Assembly: GCA_014763905.1 (NCBI GenBank)
Contig: JACXUN010000027.1
Span: forward strand, 1 to 10,707
Direction: 5' to 3'
DNA length: 10,707 bases
Origin: Campylobacterales bacterium
GTDB lineage: Bacteria > Campylobacterota > Campylobacteria > Campylobacterales > Sulfurovaceae
Numbering within the stretch: position 1 is the stretch's first letter; each line of letters begins with the position of its first letter. The notes under the pieces are model-generated. The model did not search any database, was not told the DNA's origin, and saw only the letters and a program-made list of their open reading frames with translations. A program made the translations under genes and the position numbers. This document shows positions 7,097-10,707 of this stretch, piece after piece.

Positions 7097-8187
7097 GTTA
7101 CCACCTTTTCAAAAACTTCAAAGAATCGACTGTTCTGTCTGTCGGTTCCGATCGTAATACGAATCGCATTCATATTATACGAAGCCAAATTCCGAACAAT
7201 GACCCCTTCTCTAAAGAGAGCATCGGCAATCGCCGTCGAGTTCATATCCCCGTTGAAAAGATAGGTGATGAAGTTGGTGTAGCTCTCAATATAATCAAAA
7301 CCTTTGGATTTGGCAAACTGCTCGTATCGAACGATCTGCTCTTGATGCAGGGCAATCGAATCAGCAACAAATTCTTGATCTTTACACGCTTCGACGGCAG
7401 CGGCTAGCGAAAGAGTCGTAATATTAAACGGCGGACGCATTTTATACAGCTCATGGATCAGAGGAGCTTGGGCGATACCGTATCCGACACGCATTCCTCC
7501 AAGTCCATAAGCTTTGGAGAAGGTACCCAGATAGATAACATTTTCAAATCCGATCAGATCATTTGGGACAATGCGGTACTGCTCATCTTTTGCCGCCGCA
7601 TACTCCATATAGGCTCCGTCAACCACCACCAAGCTCTCTTTGTCCACACCGTTGATAATGGTTAAAACATCTTCTCGGCTGATCGCATCACCAGTTGGGT
7701 TGTTGGGGGTACAGATATAGATGATTTTCGGCTTATGCTCTTGGTAAGCGGCGAAGAACTCCTCCACTTTATGCTGATAGCTTGGGGTTCTAACAATCTT
7801 CGCTCCCATCTGTTTGGCATAAATCTCATACATCGCAAAAGTCACTTGACTCATCAGTACCGACTCCTGATCACTTAGCAAAGCACGGGAGACAAACTCT
7901 AAAATCTGATCACTTCCGGCTCCGATAATGATATTGTCGCTATTGACATCAAAATGCTTAGCCAATGCGGCTTTGAGTTCAAAAAAGCTGTCATCGGGAT
8001 AGAGCGAGGCTTTATGGGCATTATCTGCAATCACTTTTGCCACTTTGGTGCTACACCCTTTGGGGTTTTCGTTGGAAGCCAATTTCACTACATCTTCGGC
8101 AGCAATCCCGAACTCTCTGACCACCAATTCGATTGGTTTGCCCGCTTCATACATCTTGATATCTTTGAGTGCCTCATTAAATTTCAT
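7093..8187 (-). CDS. hisC: Histidinol-phosphate aminotransferase (class I/II PLP)
   Basis: HisC is a PLP enzyme that interconverts imidazole-acetol phosphate and histidinol phosphate in histidine synthesis. The 364 residues have the class signature: SNENPKG near 38, TPNNPTGD (160-167), the D190-x2-Y193 cofactor contacts, the PLP lysine K225 in [17 protein letters not shown], and R233. The ATG at 8187 is preferred over one 13 codons upstream. It has AAGGA five bases before it and starts the conserved [10 protein letters not shown], whereas the upstream choice would overlap pheA and add a basic, unconserved tail. It follows the pheA stop by 13 bases and overlaps dxs by four. With no other his genes here and pheA next to it, it may also transaminate phenylpyruvate; that role is inferred. 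Confidence 0.93.
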   Translation of the reverse strand: MKFNEALKDIKMYEAGKPIELVVREFGIAAEDVVKLASNENPKGCSTKVAKVIADNAHKASLYPDDSFFELKAALAKHFDVNSDNIIIGAGSDQILEFVSRALLSDQESVLMSQVTFAMYEIYAKQMGAKIVRTPSYQHKVEEFFAAYQEHKPKIIYICTPNNPTGDAISREDVLTIINGVDKESLVVVDGAYMEYAAAKDEQYRIVPNDLIGFENVIYLGTFSKAYGLGGMRVGYGIAQAPLIHELYKMRPPFNITTLSLAAAVEACKDQEFVADSIALHQEQIVRYEQFAKSKGFDYIESYTNFITYLFNGDMNSTAIADALFREGVIVRNLASYNMNAIRITIGTDRQNSRFFEVFEKVVT

Positions 8188-8200
8188 CTTTTTCCTTTTA

Positions 8201-9259
8201 TTATACGTCATCACTCTCTTTGACATAAGAGCCGAGGACTTTAATCGATTGTTTGTGTTGGGCTAAAATTTCACGGACTTCCGGGTCATCTTGGTGTCCA
8301 TCGAACTCAATAAAGAAGATCGATACCCCGCCCACGATATGTGATTTGATTTTGGTCAAGTTGATATTGAACTTTTCAAAATCATTCAAAAACTCCACCA
8401 GTGAACCCGGCGTGTTTGGCAGTCTAACCAATACCGATGTCTTATCCGAGACCGATGGCAAATTGTCAAAGTTACTGACAATAAAAAATCGTGTTACATT
8501 ATTATCATTATCTTCTATATTTTCAAAGAGAATCGGCAAATTATACATTTTTGCTGCGACATTGGCACAAATCGCTGCACTATCAGAGTCTTCCATTGCC
8601 AACTTAGCGGCTTTTGCCGTGGACTCGACCGGAATCTGCTCGACCTCATCGAGACCAAAATCTTGCAAAAAGTATTGACACTGTCCAAAAGCGATATCTT
8701 TTGAGTAGATGCGTTTGACCTCTTGGAGACTCTCACAGGTCGTCGCCAAGGTGTGATGCACATGGACAAAAACCTCGGCAATGATTTTTAGATCATACTC
8801 ATTGAGACAGTTAATCGTCTCACTCACAATCCCATTGGAACTGTTTTCGATCGGTACTACCCCAAACTTGGCAGTGCCTTTACTCACCTCTCTAAAGACT
8901 CCTTTGATGGTTCCAATTGGCAGATAGGCACTCATCGCTCCAAATTTACTCTCGGCAGCTTGATGGGTGAAGCTCGCTTCCGGTCCCAGATAGGCGATAC
9001 GTTCTGGCAGCTCTAAGTTACGTGATACCGCAAACATCTCCAAAAATAGGGCATCGATTGCCGCATCGGTCAGTTTGCCCTGATTTTTGCTTTTGAGCCT
9101 TGTCAAGATCGCCCGCTCTCGCTCCGGTCGATAGATCGGTGCTCCGGTATTGTTTTTGAGTTCCCCCACCTTATGCACATACTCCATCCGCTCATTATAG
9201 AGTTTGAGGAGCGTATCATCTATCGCATCAATTTTTTCACGTAACTCATCCAGTGTCAT
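8201..9259 (-). CDS. pheA: Bifunctional chorismate mutase / prephenate dehydratase
   Basis: PheA converts chorismate to prephenate and then to phenylpyruvate, the committed route to phenylalanine. The 352 residues comprise an AroQ-type chorismate mutase domain (about 1-85, [11 protein letters not shown] start, [10 protein letters not shown] near 43), a prephenate dehydratase domain (about 87-265: [11 protein letters not shown] at 91-101, VPIENSSNG at 135-143, VTRFF at 255-259) and a C-terminal ACT domain (about 273-347, [10 protein letters not shown] near 282). The ACT motif corresponding to ESRP is replaced by KSHI (residues 305-308), which may alter feedback by phenylalanine. The start has AAGGG seven to eight bases upstream. 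The 33-base gap after lysA holds a TATAAT box that might give extra transcription. Confidence 0.95.
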   Translation of the reverse strand: MTLDELREKIDAIDDTLLKLYNERMEYVHKVGELKNNTGAPIYRPERERAILTRLKSKNQGKLTDAAIDALFLEMFAVSRNLELPERIAYLGPEASFTHQAAESKFGAMSAYLPIGTIKGVFREVSKGTAKFGVVPIENSSNGIVSETINCLNEYDLKIIAEVFVHVHHTLATTCESLQEVKRIYSKDIAFGQCQYFLQDFGLDEVEQIPVESTAKAAKLAMEDSDSAAICANVAAKMYNLPILFENIEDNDNNVTRFFIVSNFDNLPSVSDKTSVLVRLPNTPGSLVEFLNDFEKFNINLTKIKSHIVGGVSIFFIEFDGHQDDPEVREILAQHKQSIKVLGSYVKESDDV

Positions 9260-9277
9260 GCTCTTTCCCTTTCTTAC

Positions 9278-9283
9278 ATTATA
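9278..9283 (-). promoter_or_regulatory. Possible internal -10 box ahead of pheA
   Basis: The minus strand has a consensus TATAAT inside ACATTTATAATGT, a small inverted repeat, in the lysA-pheA gap. A start would fall near 9271, 12 bases before the pheA ATG and just upstream of its ribosome site. AT-rich gaps produce such boxes by chance, so this is tentative. Confidence 0.22.
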
Positions 9284-9292
9284 AATGTATTA

Positions 9293-10513
9293 TCAGCTTT
9301 GCCAACCGGTATCACACACCTCTTCTAGGCGGATTTGATCGTCAAAGTTTTCCCGTTGACGGATCAGATAATCGTTTCCGTTGCTGATCGCCACTTCGGC
9401 TACTTTGCCTCGGGTGTTGTAGTTACTCGACATCGTAAATCCATACGCTCCGGCACTATGCACTACCAAGATATCGTTATGCTCCAGTGCCGGCAAGGCA
9501 ATATCTTTACCCAAAAAGTCTCCGCTTTCGCATACCGGACCAACCACATCTGCCGGTGTGGTTTCGCCTGTTTTTTGCACCGCTTCAATCTTGTGATAGG
9601 CGTTATAGAGACTCGGTCGGATCAGATCATTCATCGCTCCGTCCACAATCACAAAACGCTTGGCTCCATTTTTCTTTTCGTACAATACTTTGGTCAAGAA
9701 AATTCCGGAATTTGCCACCATATACCGTCCCGGCTCCATCACGATGGTTACATCCAATCCTTTAATCGCCTGCGTAATCGCGTGTGCATAGGCTTCGGTT
9801 CGGATCGTCACCTCATCATCATAGACGACACCCAATCCACCGCCGATATCAAAGAACTTGATATCGATATTAATCGCTTGGAGTGAACGTACCAAATCTG
9901 CCACAATCCCGCACGCCTCTTCAATCGGTGAAAGCTCCGTCAACTGAGAACCGATATGGAAATGGATACCGATCGGATTCAAATGTTCCGACTTTTTTGC
10001 ATAGATATACATCCGCTTCGCCGCATCGATACTCACCCCAAACTTATTCTCATGCAGTCCGGTTGAGATATACGGGTGGGTTTTGGGATCTACGTTTGGA
10101 TTGACCCGAATCGAAATCCGTGCCTCTACGCCTAGCTCTTTTGCCAGCATCTCGACCCGCTTCATCTCCGCTTCACTCTCTAGGTTGATCAGCAAAATAT
10201 CCTCTTGAAGAGCCTCTCGGATCTCCTCATCTTTTTTCCCGACACCGGAGAAGATAATACGATACTTCTTCACACCGGCTCTAAGCGCCCGCTTCACCTC
10301 ACCGATACTGACGCAGTCTGCCCCGGCTCCCATATTGGCTAGGTGTCGGATCACCGCAAGATTTGAGTTAGACTTTACGGCATACGCGACCAGCGACTTC
10401 TTCCCCTCAAAGGCGTGTTTCAACTCCTCATATCGTCTGGCGATATTGTCAAAATCATACACATACAGAGGCGTATCGTATTTCTGGACTAAATTTTTAA
10501 TATCTACACTCAT
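9293..10513 (-). CDS. lysA: Diaminopimelate decarboxylase
   Basis: LysA decarboxylates meso-diaminopimelate to L-lysine, the last step of lysine synthesis. It is a fold-type III PLP enzyme that acts as a dimer. The 406 residues carry the PLP lysine K47 in YAVKSNSN, NPNVDPKTHPYISTG near 138, HFHIGSQ (184-190), the phosphate-binding GGGLG (224-228), EPGR (260-263), the active-site CESGDFLG (C328) and AGAYG with Y357. The ATG at 10513 has AGGAA eight bases upstream (10522-10526), and the N-terminus fits family starts. It is the first gene of the unit extending through metK, with a candidate promoter about 30 bases upstream. In C. jejuni a HAD hydrolase gene sits between lysA and pheA; none is present here. 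Confidence 0.97.
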   Translation of the reverse strand: MSVDIKNLVQKYDTPLYVYDFDNIARRYEELKHAFEGKKSLVAYAVKSNSNLAVIRHLANMGAGADCVSIGEVKRALRAGVKKYRIIFSGVGKKDEEIREALQEDILLINLESEAEMKRVEMLAKELGVEARISIRVNPNVDPKTHPYISTGLHENKFGVSIDAAKRMYIYAKKSEHLNPIGIHFHIGSQLTELSPIEEACGIVADLVRSLQAINIDIKFFDIGGGLGVVYDDEVTIRTEAYAHAITQAIKGLDVTIVMEPGRYMVANSGIFLTKVLYEKKNGAKRFVIVDGAMNDLIRPSLYNAYHKIEAVQKTGETTPADVVGPVCESGDFLGKDIALPALEHNDILVVHSAGAYGFTMSSNYNTRGKVAEVAISNGNDYLIRQRENFDDQIRLEEVCDTGWQS

Positions 10514-10548
10514 CTGCTTACTTCCTGATTTCCAATAAAAAATGACTT

Positions 10549-10554
10549 TTAGGG
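10549..10554 (-). promoter_or_regulatory. Candidate -10 box of the lysA unit
   Basis: The minus strand reads TTTTAGATAAAATCGC, with TAAAAT (five of six to TATAAT) 35 bases upstream of the lysA ATG, in an AT-rich region. There is no clear -35. It is the best candidate in the 99 bases between lysA and the right edge repeat. I see no riboswitch or operator there. Confidence 0.4.
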
Positions 10555-10612
10555 AGCGATTTTATCTAAAATTTGGTTATAGGTCGATAAGTGAAAATTT
10601 ATGAAAATCTTC

Positions 10613-10707
10613 TAACCTGAGTTCGACGGGATATCATAGTCACAGAAGCCTAAAAATAGGTAAGATTTGAAAAATCAAAATTCGTAGGACTAGCCGTAGC
10701 TAATTCA
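10613..10707 (+). repeat. Right copy of edge repeat
   Basis: Positions 10613-10645 are the perfect 33-base inverse of 61-93. Farther out GGACTA (10687-10692) and TAATTCA (10701-10707) are shared with the left copy, with diverged sequence between. The copy runs outward to the last base of the window, so the element probably continues beyond it. No coding sequence is visible in this part. The pairing of both window edges with one repeat suggests the window is a contig broken at a multicopy element. Confidence 0.75.

Noticed and set aside
8188..8226. Upstream ATG for hisC, giving 13 more residues
   Set aside because: It would overlap the end of pheA and add an unconserved basic tail; the ATG at 8187 has a good AAGGA at proper spacing.
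8253..8678. 141-codon plus-strand open frame opposite pheA
   Set aside because: Antisense shadow of the ACT and dehydratase domains; no recognisable protein.
9335..9886. 183-codon plus-strand open frame opposite lysA
   Set aside because: It lies wholly inside lysA in antisense, has no family features, and lysA carries all its motifs.
10514..10612. Lysine riboswitch upstream of lysA
   Set aside because: The 99-base gap is AT-rich without the multi-helix architecture of a lysine riboswitch, and the candidate promoter leaves only about 30 bases of leader.
1..10707. Composite transposon or genomic island bounded by inverted repeats
   Set aside because: The interior is conserved, syntenic housekeeping genes with no transposase, integrase or cargo; a contig bounded by a dispersed repeat explains it better.

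Overview
This window reads as chromosomal DNA of a Campylobacterota (epsilonproteobacterial) chemolithotroph, closest in feel to the Sulfurovum/Sulfurimonas group. The basis is protein character and gene order, not a database search. The order fabH-plsX-rpmF-DUF177-ndk-ferredoxin is the one I recall from Campylobacter jejuni (Cj0328c-Cj0333c). The order lysA-pheA-hisC-...-dxs matches its Cj0314-Cj0321 block. Promoters also look epsilonproteobacterial: extended -10 boxes (TTTTGCTATRRT) without a clear -35.

Layout: all eleven intact genes lie on the minus strand, so transcription runs from right to left. From the right there is a repeat copy at the window edge (10613-10707), then a short promoter-bearing leader. 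The first unit is lysA (lysine), pheA (phenylalanine), hisC (histidinol-phosphate or aromatic aminotransferase), dxs (isoprenoid entry) and metK (S-adenosylmethionine). Its genes are tightly spaced, and hisC and dxs share an ATGA overlap. A monocistronic 2[4Fe-4S] ferredoxin follows, with its own promoter and terminator. The last unit is ndk, a DUF177 protein, rpmF (ribosomal protein L32), plsX and fabH, which joins nucleotide supply, ribosome assembly and the start of fatty-acid and phospholipid synthesis.

Left of fabH lies the decayed 5' half of a LivG-type ABC transporter ATPase gene, with three +1 frameshifts. It is cut off by a second copy of the edge repeat (1-93), in inverted orientation to the right copy. 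A 33-bp core is identical in both copies, and a second short block is conserved nearer the edges. The simplest reading is a contig bounded on both sides by a multicopy repeat or insertion-sequence end.

The core is ordinary housekeeping DNA. The points worth attention are the paired edge repeats, the eroded ABC gene, the absence of fliF-fliG-fliH between hisC and dxs (a likely trace of flagellar loss), a PheA regulatory domain without the usual ESRP motif, and some small inverted or direct repeats in the few intergenic gaps. I see no RNA gene, CRISPR array, riboswitch or transposase.
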